From: Planctomycetes bacterium RBG_16_41_13
GTDB taxonomy: Bacteria > Planctomycetota > Brocadiia > Brocadiales > Brocadiaceae
DNA length: 11,724 bases
Direction of reading: 5' to 3'
Assembly (NCBI GenBank): GCA_001828295.1
Contig: MHYI01000173.1
Coordinates: forward strand, 1 to 11,724
Each line of letters opens with the position of its first letter. Position 1 is the first letter of the stretch. The position numbers and the translations under genes are program-made. Below are positions 1-6,891 of this stretch, one piece after another. The notes under the pieces were generated by a model, which had not been told where the DNA came from, made no database searches, and saw only the letters and a program-made list of their open reading frames with translations.

Positions 1-783
1 ATAACCTACGACCTGATCATAATCACCGGTAATATCACCACTGGTTTCGTATCGTACCAGTTCTGCCTTTTTAGCCCCGCGTTCTTTAGAGCATACCAGC
101 ATAGTAACCGTTGGGTAAATGCCGCACATCGTAATGTGCATATCATGAACCCTGCTATACAGACCGTCCTCGTTAAGGGCTAGGACTTCATCGATGGCAA
201 TCCTGTCTTTCCTGTTAGCCGAGGCCTGTGACTCGTGGTGCGTCATGTCAGAAGAAGCCACCACCAGCGCATCCGGGCATAATTTCTGCAACACCTGAGA
301 TAAACTTTTCCCTATATTTTTTAGGTCTACGATGTTCCGGGAAGAAATAACCATCACAACGATTTTAATACCGGGATTAAAGTATTGGATAAACGGTATC
401 TGCACCTCTGCGGCGTGCTCGTACAAATGTGCTTCCTGGTCTTTCTCAACAAGGTCGCAGACATGCACCAGTTCATCCACTATCTTTTCATCTACCTCGA
501 CATCCCCCAGGGGTGTGCGCCACAACCCGGCAGGCCAGATGGAATACGGCACACCATAACCTGTATGATTGGGCGCTAATATAACTACGGTATCAGGTAT
601 TTTAATCCTGGAATAAAGATTCCCTGCAACACGCCCTGAATACACATATCCGGCATGCGGAGAAACGATGCCTAAGACGGCTTGTTTTTTACAATCCCTG
701 ACCACAAAACCTTCGATATCGCTCTTTAACTGGTTTGCATCTCCGCTATAAAAACTGCCCGCCACAGCAGGACGTCTTATCAT
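1..783 (-). CDS. amrB: AmmeMemoRadiSam system protein B (MEMO family), 3' end missing
   Basis: The reverse strand is open from ATG at 783 to the left edge, giving 261 residues with no stop. The protein starts MIRRPAVAGSFY, as MEMO proteins do. It carries PHAGY (H43), PNHTG (H73), EHAAEVQIPF (H123), SSDMTHH (H182) and MCGIYPT (C220). In human MEMO1 the equivalents of H43, H73, H182 and C220 form the metal site of a fold related to class III extradiol dioxygenases. Family members are usually about 265-275 residues, so only a short C-terminal tail should be missing. A GGAG lies about 6 bases upstream of the ATG. In many prokaryotes this protein is encoded near an AMMECR1-like protein and a radical SAM enzyme, which could lie just left of the window (inference). 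The family is firm; its biochemical role remains poorly defined. It reads divergently from the PP-loop gene. Confidence 0.93.
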   Translation of the reverse strand, partial: MIRRPAVAGSFYSGDANQLKSDIEGFVVRDCKKQAVLGIVSPHAGYVYSGRVAGNLYSRIKIPDTVVILAPNHTGYGVPYSIWPAGLWRTPLGDVEVDEKIVDELVHVCDLVEKDQEAHLYEHAAEVQIPFIQYFNPGIKIVVMVISSRNIVDLKNIGKSLSQVLQKLCPDALVVASSDMTHHESQASANRKDRIAIDEVLALNEDGLYSRVHDMHITMCGIYPTVTMLVCSKERGAKKAELVRYETSGDITGDYDQVVGY

Positions 784-811
784 AAACTTCTCCACTATAT
801 TATTTGGTGGA

Positions 812-838
812 TTTATACTTGGCTTTTTTACCTGTAAA
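812..838 (-). promoter_or_regulatory. possible sigma-70-type promoter for the MEMO gene
   Basis: On the reverse strand TTTACA (838-833) is followed by TATAAA (817-812), each matching five of six consensus bases. The spacer is 15 bp, shorter than the ideal 17. It lies about 30 bases upstream of the ATG at 783. The whole region is AT-rich, so chance matches are likely. Confidence 0.3.
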
Positions 839-898
839 TTAAATATAATACAGCTATAATTTAACATGGCATTATGAAACAGTCAAACTTCTTTTAAA

Positions 899-930
899 TT
901 GATTTTTTATTTGAAAGATACGTATATAAT
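899..930 (+). promoter_or_regulatory. possible promoter for the PP-loop/TPR unit
   Basis: A perfect TATAAT lies at 925-930. The best -35 candidate is TTGATT at 899-904, but the spacer is 20 bp, longer than normal. It lies about 77 bases upstream of the TTG start at 1007. The -10 is convincing by eye, the -35 is not. Confidence 0.3.
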
Positions 931-1006
931 GGTTTAGAATTTTGAAATTAGTATACGTAAAGGAATTTAAAAAACTGAAATTCATTGTCATTTAAGGAGT
1001 TAGATT

Positions 1007-2035
1007 TTGGCTAAGGCATTGGCTTTATTATCGGGTGGTTTAGACAGTACCCTGGCTATCCGTGTCATTCAGCAACAGGGAATTGAGGTAATTGCCCTTA
1101 ATTTTGTGACTGTTTTTTGTCGCTGCACGTCTCATGGGAGTTGCAAACTCGAGGCTGTAAAGGTTTCTGAAAAGTTTGGAATACCAATTAAGGTCATCAA
1201 CACGACGGAACGATTTCTGGAACTCGTCAAAAAACCCAAGTTTGGATATGGAAAGAATATGAATCCCTGCATCGATTGCCGGATTAATATCTTTCGCATA
1301 GCGGGGGAATACATGCGTGAGATTGGCGCTGATTTTATTATTACCGGCGAGGTGTTAGGACAAAGACCCATGTCCCAACGAAAAGAAGCGATGAAGATTA
1401 TCGATAAGGAGGCGAACCTTACCGGACTTGTTTTGAGACCTTTGTGCGCCAAGCATATGGAACCTACTATCCCTGAGAAATTGGGAATTGTAGATCGAGA
1501 ACAATTGCTTCAGATTCGGGGACGCTCCAGAAAAAATCAGATACAGCTTGCCGATGTGTTCCAAATCAAAGACTATCCGTGCTCTGCCGGCGGGTGTTTA
1601 CTTACCGATCCTGAGTTTGCGCATCGTATGCGGGATTTGGTCAATACCTGTGATGCCAATGTCAATGATGTCAATTTATTAAAGGTTGGAAGGCATTTCA
1701 GGCTCGACCAACAAACAAAGGTTATTGTCGGCAGAAATGAGGAGGATAACACAAGGCTTGATTCGCTATCAAAGGAAGGAGATGTCCTGTTAACCCTGGT
1801 TGACATGGTAGGACCTCTTACCCTTATCCGGGGGGAAATCACCGAAGAAAAAATTCAGACTGCTGCGCAAATTACTGCCAGGTACGGAAAGTCACACGTT
1901 TTGCCTTCAGTAAAAGTATCTGTGAAACAGGTGGGAAATAATGACACGGAGAGGTTCGTGGAAATTACACCAATGAGCCAGGAAGAAGTGGACAAACTCA
2001 TACTAAAAAAATCTCAAACCAGTAACGTCTGTTGA
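1007..2035 (+). CDS. ThiI-like PP-loop ATP pyrophosphatase, probable tRNA thiolation enzyme
   Basis: This 342-residue protein has the PP-loop SGGLDS at residues 9-14, which binds ATP and adenylates a substrate, typically a tRNA uridine before sulfur transfer. Further marks are a CRC motif (C38, C40) with C46, NPCIDCR (C88, C91), GEVLGQRPMSQ (115-124) and CSAGGC (C192, C197). The layout fits the ThiI/MnmA-like family that lacks an N-terminal THUMP domain and has no rhodanese domain. The C-terminal part from about residue 225 (LKVGRHFRL, IVGRNEEDN) resembles the NFACT-R-like RNA-binding module seen in this subfamily (from memory, not searched). The start is TTG at 1007, chosen because AAGGAGT lies 6 bases upstream and the PP-loop then sits near the N-terminus. 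The Cys pairs could bind an Fe-S cluster or carry persulfide sulfur; that is inference. The exact tRNA position modified cannot be read from the sequence. The next gene follows after 13 bp. Confidence 0.85.
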   Translation: MAKALALLSGGLDSTLAIRVIQQQGIEVIALNFVTVFCRCTSHGSCKLEAVKVSEKFGIPIKVINTTERFLELVKKPKFGYGKNMNPCIDCRINIFRIAGEYMREIGADFIITGEVLGQRPMSQRKEAMKIIDKEANLTGLVLRPLCAKHMEPTIPEKLGIVDREQLLQIRGRSRKNQIQLADVFQIKDYPCSAGGCLLTDPEFAHRMRDLVNTCDANVNDVNLLKVGRHFRLDQQTKVIVGRNEEDNTRLDSLSKEGDVLLTLVDMVGPLTLIRGEITEEKIQTAAQITARYGKSHVLPSVKVSVKQVGNNDTERFVEITPMSQEEVDKLILKKSQTSNVC

Positions 2036-2048
2036 GGAATATTTTCAG

Positions 2049-3209
2049 ATGAATTTCAATGTAAAATTCAAAAACCCATTTAAACGCCTCGGAAATGCGA
2101 CCGGGGTAGATTCTGGCGTCAGAAAAAAGACATTTATTAAGACCGATAAGCAAATATACACTATCATCGGAATTGCCTTTGCGGTTTCAGCCGTTGCCCT
2201 TTTATGTTATTGGCTTTTGAAGGAAAGGCCTTACAATGATAAACTCCTTGCGGAAAAAGACGAATTGATTAAGACCTTAAAATTCACACGGGATAAGTTG
2301 AAAAAAATTCATGAAAATACCGTAGCCAGTTACGAAGAAAGATTAAAAAATGAATACATTCCAAAATCAATTTATGACGATAAAATCAATGACTACGAGC
2401 AAAAACTAACCTCTTACAAAGATAAATACATTTCCAAAGAAGAACATGAAAAACAGGTAGCAGAATTAGAACAGCGCCTTAAAGAAGAATCTTTATCTGA
2501 AGAGGGTACCTCCAAAAAAGATTTTGAACAAAAAATCACTGCGCTGGAACAAAAGGTCTCTATTCTGGAAGACAAAAATCTCGATCTAAAAGAAACGCTC
2601 GAAAAATCCGCAGAATTCATTAAAGGAGAAAAAGATGCGTTGGAAACGATGCTTCTGCTTGAAAGAAAAAAGGCATTAATTCCTTCTCTGGTCCTGCCTG
2701 AAACTAAAAATAATGCACTGACTGCCGATGCATTAAAAAAATTAGTGGCCATAAAAGAGAAGTTAAAAAATATTGACGAAATGAATCTTCCTTTAAAATC
2801 TGAAACGTATTTTGGGATGGGTCTCGTTTCCTACTACAACAAACAACTCGACGAAGCAATTGAACAATGGGAAAATGCAGTATCTTTGAACAAAAACAAC
2901 CTCAAGGCATACATCTGTCTTGGGATTGTTTATAACGAAGAAAATATGTCTGACAATGCAATGAAAATCCTGAAACACGCCCTCGATATCAACCCTAAAT
3001 ATGCCACCATACATCTTACGCTAGCCCGTATCTACGAGCAAAAAGGGGTATTGGATGACGCTATTTATGAATACTTGAAAGTGCTTGAAATCGACCCGGA
3101 AACCGTGGATATCCATAACAAACTTGGAATTCTTTACGAAAAAAAGGGGTTGAAAGAAGAGGCTAAAAAATCTTTTGCTCAGTATGAAAAATTAAAGGGG
3201 GGAAAATAA
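2049..3209 (+). CDS. membrane-anchored coiled-coil and TPR repeat protein
   Basis: I cannot assign a named family to this 386-residue protein. A basic N-terminus (about nine Lys/Arg before residue 35) precedes one hydrophobic segment at about 36-57, predicting a signal anchor with the N-terminus inside and the rest outside the cytoplasmic membrane. Residues about 60-215 are Lys/Glu-rich with long heptad-like stretches, probably a coiled coil. Four tandem 34-residue TPR units follow at about 251-284, 285-318, 319-352 and 353-386, ending almost at the stop. TPRs are protein-binding scaffolds, so it may hold an envelope complex together; the partner is unknown. GAGG overlapping the upstream TGA serves as a somewhat distant ribosome binding site. 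The 13 bp gap suggests co-transcription with the PP-loop gene, although no functional link is evident. Confidence 0.85.
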   Translation: MNFNVKFKNPFKRLGNATGVDSGVRKKTFIKTDKQIYTIIGIAFAVSAVALLCYWLLKERPYNDKLLAEKDELIKTLKFTRDKLKKIHENTVASYEERLKNEYIPKSIYDDKINDYEQKLTSYKDKYISKEEHEKQVAELEQRLKEESLSEEGTSKKDFEQKITALEQKVSILEDKNLDLKETLEKSAEFIKGEKDALETMLLLERKKALIPSLVLPETKNNALTADALKKLVAIKEKLKNIDEMNLPLKSETYFGMGLVSYYNKQLDEAIEQWENAVSLNKNNLKAYICLGIVYNEENMSDNAMKILKHALDINPKYATIHLTLARIYEQKGVLDDAIYEYLKVLEIDPETVDIHNKLGILYEKKGLKEEAKKSFAQYEKLKGGK

Positions 3210-3243
3210 ACAATCCTGAACAGCAAATAAAATATACTTGAAA

Positions 3244-3810
3244 TCACTCTAAAAGAACAAGTCCGTATATATTAACCTCATCAAGTTTATTCTTAAGCGT
3301 TTCTATTTTTAAGTTGTGATTTCTCGCCGTTTGATAGACATCGATACCGCACGCCTCCATTGACGGCCTTGCCTCCGCTGTACGCACACAGGCTGAGGCA
3401 GTCTCGCAATTTTCGCACAATTTACAAGGTCCTGCGCCAAGGCCGAAGGCTTTGTAAAATCCAAGAGAAAATGAGTGCTTTTCTATTTCTGCAGTAATAT
3501 AACGCATCTGCCAACTCAAGTGACCATGGAGGAGTAATGCTTTATTATATTCCCCAAGAATTTTTTTCATTTCTTCATAAGTCGGCGCATGAGGCGGGCA
3601 GGTTAGTTTTTTCCCATACTCATCGCACCCGTATTTGCATTTCAGTTGAACCCACCGTGCAACTACAATGGTATTCGTATGGATAACGAAAGCTTTTTCA
3701 CAGCCAAGTTCCATGGACTTCTTAATCAATACGTCACACAAACCGTTGGAATCAAGGTGTGATGTAATATCCGTCTGAATGTCAGGTACAGCCGAATCCT
3801 GGGTATGCAT
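3244..3810 (-). CDS. Cys-rich DUF2284 family protein, predicted metal-binding
   Basis: The 188-residue protein matches the DUF2284 pattern. C58-x3-C62-x8-C71 lies in a segment ending KLTCPPHAPTYEE, and a second cluster C129-x2-C132-x2-C135-x5-C141 follows in CKLCENC, with a further Cys at 154 in PSMEACGIDV. The regular spacing suggests one or two metal or Fe-S sites; this is inference, and the family has no firmly established reaction. No signal peptide or membrane segment is visible, so it is probably cytosolic. The ATG at 3810 has GGAG 8 bases upstream. It lies 108 bp downstream of hisA on the same strand, and that gap contains repeat-like sequence, so it may or may not belong to the his transcript. 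Its 3' end faces the TPR gene with a 34 bp convergent gap and no clear terminator. Confidence 0.85.
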   Translation of the reverse strand: MHTQDSAVPDIQTDITSHLDSNGLCDVLIKKSMELGCEKAFVIHTNTIVVARWVQLKCKYGCDEYGKKLTCPPHAPTYEEMKKILGEYNKALLLHGHLSWQMRYITAEIEKHSFSLGFYKAFGLGAGPCKLCENCETASACVRTAEARPSMEACGIDVYQTARNHNLKIETLKNKLDEVNIYGLVLLE

Positions 3811-3918
3811 AAATAAGTCTCCATAGCGCAGCGAAGCCGCAACTAAAGCGCCCCCTTATCCCTTCCCCTTAGAGAATGAAAACCTCTGAGCGGAACTATT
3901 AGCTTTGCAATGCCGTGT
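3811..3918. repeat. possible degenerate intergenic repeat between hisA and the DUF2284 gene
   Basis: This 108 bp gap holds GCGAAGCCG at 3831-3839 and a pyrimidine-rich tract (CCCCCTTATCCCTTCCCC) at about 3851-3868. Both pieces have counterparts in the gap at 10301-10455, where GCGAAGCCG recurs at 10379-10387 and a complementary GGGATAAAGGG-like tract lies nearby. On the reverse strand GCGGC TTC GCTGC can form a small stem with one G-T pair. The resemblance is partial and was found by eye. Confidence 0.35.
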
Positions 3919-4653
3919 TTATCTGTGTCCAAAACTAAGTGAATCGCACAGCCGTTTTGCCTCGGAAAGTTTAATATGCCCGGTGTACAGCGCCTTTCCG
4001 ATAATCATGCCCGCAATGGGTAAACGACTGAGCGCCTCAATGTCTTTCAGGGATGATATCCCCCCCGATGCAATAACCGGGGTTTTTACAGCCAACAAGA
4101 GTTCTTTTAAACTTGAAATGTTCGGTCCTTGCAGCATGCCATCCTTTGAGATATCCGTGAAGATTATTGCGCATGGTGACGCCTTCTCGATTTCCCTGGC
4201 AAAGTCAACGGCCGTCCATTCGCACAGGGAAGTCCAACCTTTCACGGCCACCTTGCCATTTTTTGCGTCAATTCCTACTGCAATACGGTCTGGAAATGTC
4301 TTGCAGAGTTCATCTACCCACGATGGTGAATCAATGGCCTTTGTTCCTACAATTACCCGATCTGCGCCCAGATCGAGCATTGTTTTAATGGATTGGGTAG
4401 TCCTCAGACCCCCACCAAATTCAATAGGGACTTTTATCTGTTTAATGATTTGTTCGACAATGGTAAGATTTTTGGGAACGCCGTCAAAAGCTCCGTCCAG
4501 ATCAACTATATGCAGATAGTCAGCGCCCTGATCTTCCCAGGATTTAGCCACCTCTACAGGGTCTTCGGAAAAAACCGTTTCAGCGTCCTTTTGTCCCTGG
4601 GTCAGTCGGACACACTTACCACCCTTTAAATCAATAGCTGGAATGATTAACAT
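3919..4653 (-). CDS. hisA: HisA, ProFAR isomerase of histidine biosynthesis
   Basis: HisA isomerises ProFAR to PRFAR by an Amadori rearrangement, the step just before the HisF/HisH synthase. The 244-residue length is normal for this (beta/alpha)8-barrel. Both catalytic aspartates are visible: D8 in IPAIDLKGGK and D129 in VGIDAKNGK. The half-barrel phosphate-binding loops appear as EFGGGLR (78-84) and ASGGIS (195-200), with IFTDISKDGM at 164-173 and the closing IGKALYTG at 218-225. The N-terminal LKGGKCVRLTQG is typical of HisA and not of its paralogue HisF. The ATG at 4653 lies 7 bp after the hisH stop, so the two are probably translationally coupled; no strong ribosome binding site is seen. 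hisF, which often follows hisA, is absent here. Confidence 0.96.
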   Translation of the reverse strand: MLIIPAIDLKGGKCVRLTQGQKDAETVFSEDPVEVAKSWEDQGADYLHIVDLDGAFDGVPKNLTIVEQIIKQIKVPIEFGGGLRTTQSIKTMLDLGADRVIVGTKAIDSPSWVDELCKTFPDRIAVGIDAKNGKVAVKGWTSLCEWTAVDFAREIEKASPCAIIFTDISKDGMLQGPNISSLKELLLAVKTPVIASGGISSLKDIEALSRLPIAGMIIGKALYTGHIKLSEAKRLCDSLSFGHR

Positions 4654-4660
4654 AATTATA

Positions 4661-5284
4661 TTACAAATTACCGAAGTTCCTGAGTATAGCTAACCCGTAT
4701 TGCTGGCTTTTTTCGGGGTGAAATTGCGTTGCAAAGATGTTGTTAAGCCAAACCATTGATGTGAAACGCACACCGTAGTCCGTTTCCGTAGCGATGACGC
4801 TGTTATCCTCCGGACAGACGTAATAAGAATGCACAAAATACATATAGGTATTACAGGGAACGTTTTGCAGGAGGGGATTATGTTCTTTCCGAAAACTTAT
4901 CTGATTCCAGCCCATGTGTGGAATCTTCAATTTTTCTTTTGTCCCATTTTCAGAAAATTTAAAACGAATAACTTTGCCGGGAATAATGCCTAACCCTTCG
5001 TGTTCCCCATCTTCATAACCTTTGGAAAATAACAACTGCAACCCAAGACAAATTCCCAGGAACGGTTTGCCCGATTGGATATAATCCACAATTGGTTCTA
5101 TCAATCCCCTCTGCCCAAGGCCATCCATAGCGTCACGAAAGGCACCCACTCCCGGAAGTACCAGTTTGTCTGCGTTTTTAACTTCCGCAGGGTCGTCGGT
5201 AACCTTGACATCAAAACCAAACCGTTCAAAACCCTTCTCCACACTCCGGAGATTCCCCATCCCGTAATCTACAATTACAATCAT
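4661..5284 (-). CDS. hisH: HisH, glutaminase subunit of imidazole glycerol phosphate synthase
   Basis: HisH is the class I glutamine amidotransferase subunit that hydrolyses glutamine and channels ammonia to HisF, forming imidazole glycerol phosphate and AICAR. The 207 residues show the full triad: nucleophile C79 in FLGICLGLQ, H189 and E191 in QFHPEKS. PGVGAF at 44-49 is the loop near the oxyanion hole, and the N-terminus IVIVDYGMGNLRSV is diagnostic. The frame stays open upstream to another ATG at 5428, but those 48 extra codons overlap the OmpA-like gene and have no family similarity, so I place the start at 5284. The gene begins 8 bp after the stop of the OmpA-like gene and ends 7 bp before hisA. 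Its partner HisF must be encoded elsewhere. Confidence 0.96.
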   Translation of the reverse strand: MIVIVDYGMGNLRSVEKGFERFGFDVKVTDDPAEVKNADKLVLPGVGAFRDAMDGLGQRGLIEPIVDYIQSGKPFLGICLGLQLLFSKGYEDGEHEGLGIIPGKVIRFKFSENGTKEKLKIPHMGWNQISFRKEHNPLLQNVPCNTYMYFVHSYYVCPEDNSVIATETDYGVRFTSMVWLNNIFATQFHPEKSQQYGLAILRNFGNL

Positions 5285-5292
5285 GTCAAACT

Positions 5293-5943
5293 CTAGCCGC
5301 CGCCTCTTGGCACTATTACAAACTCCACACGCCGGTTTTTGGCCTTTCCCGTTTTCGATTTGTTGTCCGCTAAAGGCTGGTATTGTCCGAATCCAGCAAT
5401 GTAAACTCTGGTGGGAGAAACGCCGCATTCTTCAACCATGTAATGGAGAACGGCAGCAGCCCTTGCAGCAGATAATTCCCAGTTTGTTTTGTATTTGTCC
5501 TTTTGTCTCAGAACAGGGTCATTGTCCGTATGGCCTTCAATTCTGACTATTTCACCCGCTGCGGATGTCTTCAGTATGCCGGCGATTTTCTTGAGTGTCG
5601 CTTTGGATTGAGGCCGTAACGTGGTTTGTCCGGAATCAAACAATACAGCGCCGGGCAGCAATACAGAAACAGTGCCGTTCTTTATCCTTACGGTCGCCCC
5701 TGTGCCTTTTAATTTCGCTTCGAGATCCCTTCTTGTATTCTCAAGCCGATTTACCTCGCTTTCATACCTGCTCGCCTTTGATGATAAGTCTGCATTCTCC
5801 TGCTGCAGGCCGGATATGGTTTCATTCAACTGCTGATTTTCCTGCCGCAGCTTTTTCGTCTGACCACAACCTGCACCCGCTATCAGTATTCCTACTATCC
5901 CAACAAGACAAAGACCACGCGCCACACCATGTTCTTCTAACAT
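5293..5943 (-). CDS. OmpA/Pal-like peptidoglycan-binding lipoprotein with coiled coil
   Basis: The 216-residue protein begins with a hydrophobic export signal (about residues 9-24) ending in GAGC, with C26 the likely lipidated residue. The box is atypical because position -3 is Gly instead of Leu/Ile/Val. Residues about 30-80 form a Gln/Glu/Leu-rich heptad stretch, probably a coiled coil. An OmpA-like domain fills about 85-211: VLFDSGQTTLRP, GHTDNDPV (D140), LSAARA (R161) and KNRRVEFVI (203-210). In Pal and OmpA the matching Asp and Arg bind diaminopimelate in peptidoglycan. It probably tethers the outer membrane or an envelope complex to the cell wall. A longer frame opens at 5985, but ATG 5943 is preferred because a strong AAAGGAGG lies 9 bases upstream and the signal peptide then starts normally. 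hisH follows after 8 bp. Confidence 0.9.
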   Translation of the reverse strand: MLEEHGVARGLCLVGIVGILIAGAGCGQTKKLRQENQQLNETISGLQQENADLSSKASRYESEVNRLENTRRDLEAKLKGTGATVRIKNGTVSVLLPGAVLFDSGQTTLRPQSKATLKKIAGILKTSAAGEIVRIEGHTDNDPVLRQKDKYKTNWELSAARAAAVLHYMVEECGVSPTRVYIAGFGQYQPLADNKSKTGKAKNRRVEFVIVPRGGG

Positions 5944-5952
5944 ATGTCCTTT

Positions 5953-5960
5953 CCTCCTTT
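5953..5960 (-). promoter_or_regulatory. strong ribosome binding site fixing the OmpA-like start
   Basis: AAAGGAGG on the reverse strand lies 9 bases before ATG 5943. It rules in this start over the upstream ATG at 5985, whose added 14 residues are charged and would spoil the signal peptide. Confidence 0.8.
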
Positions 5961-6015
5961 CACAATAAAGAAATTTTAACCACACAGGAATTCGGTATTT
6001 TTACGTTCGGTAGTA

Positions 6016-6891
6016 TCATGAATGGAATCCAGAAAATAATACGACAAAAAGTTGAACATATACATTAACGAGTCCTATAAAATAATCTTGCATGAGGATA
6101 CACACCAGCGTAGCCAGCGACAAAAATGGCCCGTACGGGATTAAATGGCTTTTCTTAAATAATAACACAGGAATGGCCATCAAAAGCCCAAAAAACGGAG
6201 CAACAAAGAAGATCGACACGGCTAATTTCCAGCCCGTAATTCCGCCAATCATGCCCATGAGTTTCACATCCCCAAAACCCATGGCATCCTTCTTAAATAC
6301 CCATTTCCCCAGGATGCTACAGAGGAATATCAGACCTCCTCCGGCAAGTATCCCGATCATTGATGCAATCAACGTATCCAATCGGCAGATACCGGTCAAC
6401 GAAAAGTTTCTGAGGGTATTCTGAGCATTATGCAAACCTGGACATATCATGCTTAAAACAAGAGCAAGCGGAATGCCAACAAACGTGACCTCATTGGGGA
6501 TAACCAGTAACTCAAGGTCTACAAAGGTCGCTATAATCAGGGCACAACAAAGAACTATGTAACCCAGGAAAATACAGGGCGATTCGTGCCTGGATTGTAT
6601 GAAGACGTAATACAGATGCACAAACACATACCCTGTCAGCAACTCTACGAGTGGATAACGTATCGGGATTTTAGCCTTGCATGCCCGACAACGCCCCAGC
6701 AGGAATATATAGCTTAATACAGGTATATTAGCATACCACCCGATTGGTGTATTACAATTCGGGCAAAATGAACGAGGCGATACCAGAGATTTTTTCCTGG
6801 GGATTCTATAGATACAGACATTCAGAAAGCTTCCAACGATTAGTCCCACGACAAAAACAAAGAATACTAAACCTGCATCAGCCGTACCCAA
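6016..6891 (-). CDS. pilD: type IV prepilin peptidase / N-methyltransferase (A24 family)
   Basis: This polytopic inner-membrane aspartic protease cleaves the short leader of type IV pilins and type II secretion pseudopilins and N-methylates the new terminus. The 291 residues start with the typical GLIVGSFLNVCIYRIP (16-31). Two CxxC pairs (C43/C46 and C68/C71) form the zinc site of the methyltransferase-containing class. The catalytic aspartates are D125 in FVDLELLVIPNE and D208 in the GxGD motif MGFGDVKLMG. Several hydrophobic segments fit the usual eight-helix plan. The start is uncertain: TTG 6891 gives the expected N-terminal length, but the only good Shine-Dalgarno (GGAGG, 6914-6918) is 22 bases away. 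An in-frame ATC at 6906 would be ideally spaced (7 bases). No pilin or secretion gene is present here, so its substrates are encoded elsewhere. The OmpA-like gene follows after 72 bp on the same strand. Confidence 0.93.
   Translation of the reverse strand: MGTADAGLVFFVFVVGLIVGSFLNVCIYRIPRKKSLVSPRSFCPNCNTPIGWYANIPVLSYIFLLGRCRACKAKIPIRYPLVELLTGYVFVHLYYVFIQSRHESPCIFLGYIVLCCALIIATFVDLELLVIPNEVTFVGIPLALVLSMICPGLHNAQNTLRNFSLTGICRLDTLIASMIGILAGGGLIFLCSILGKWVFKKDAMGFGDVKLMGMIGGITGWKLAVSIFFVAPFFGLLMAIPVLLFKKSHLIPYGPFLSLATLVCILMQDYFIGLVNVYVQLFVVLFSGFHS

Noticed and set aside
332..579. Two short plus-strand frames near the left end
   Set aside because: They overlap the well-supported MEMO gene on the other strand and have no ribosome binding site or family-like sequence.
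3905..4519. 204-codon plus-strand frame opposite hisA
   Set aside because: It is a shadow of the firmly identified hisA gene and has no recognisable domain.
5285..5428. N-terminal extension of HisH by 48 codons
   Set aside because: It overlaps the OmpA-like gene, does not resemble HisH, and a canonical HisH N-terminus begins at 5284.
5944..5985. Upstream start for the OmpA-like protein
   Set aside because: The ATG at 5943 has a strong ribosome binding site and gives a normal signal peptide; the extra 14 residues are charged.
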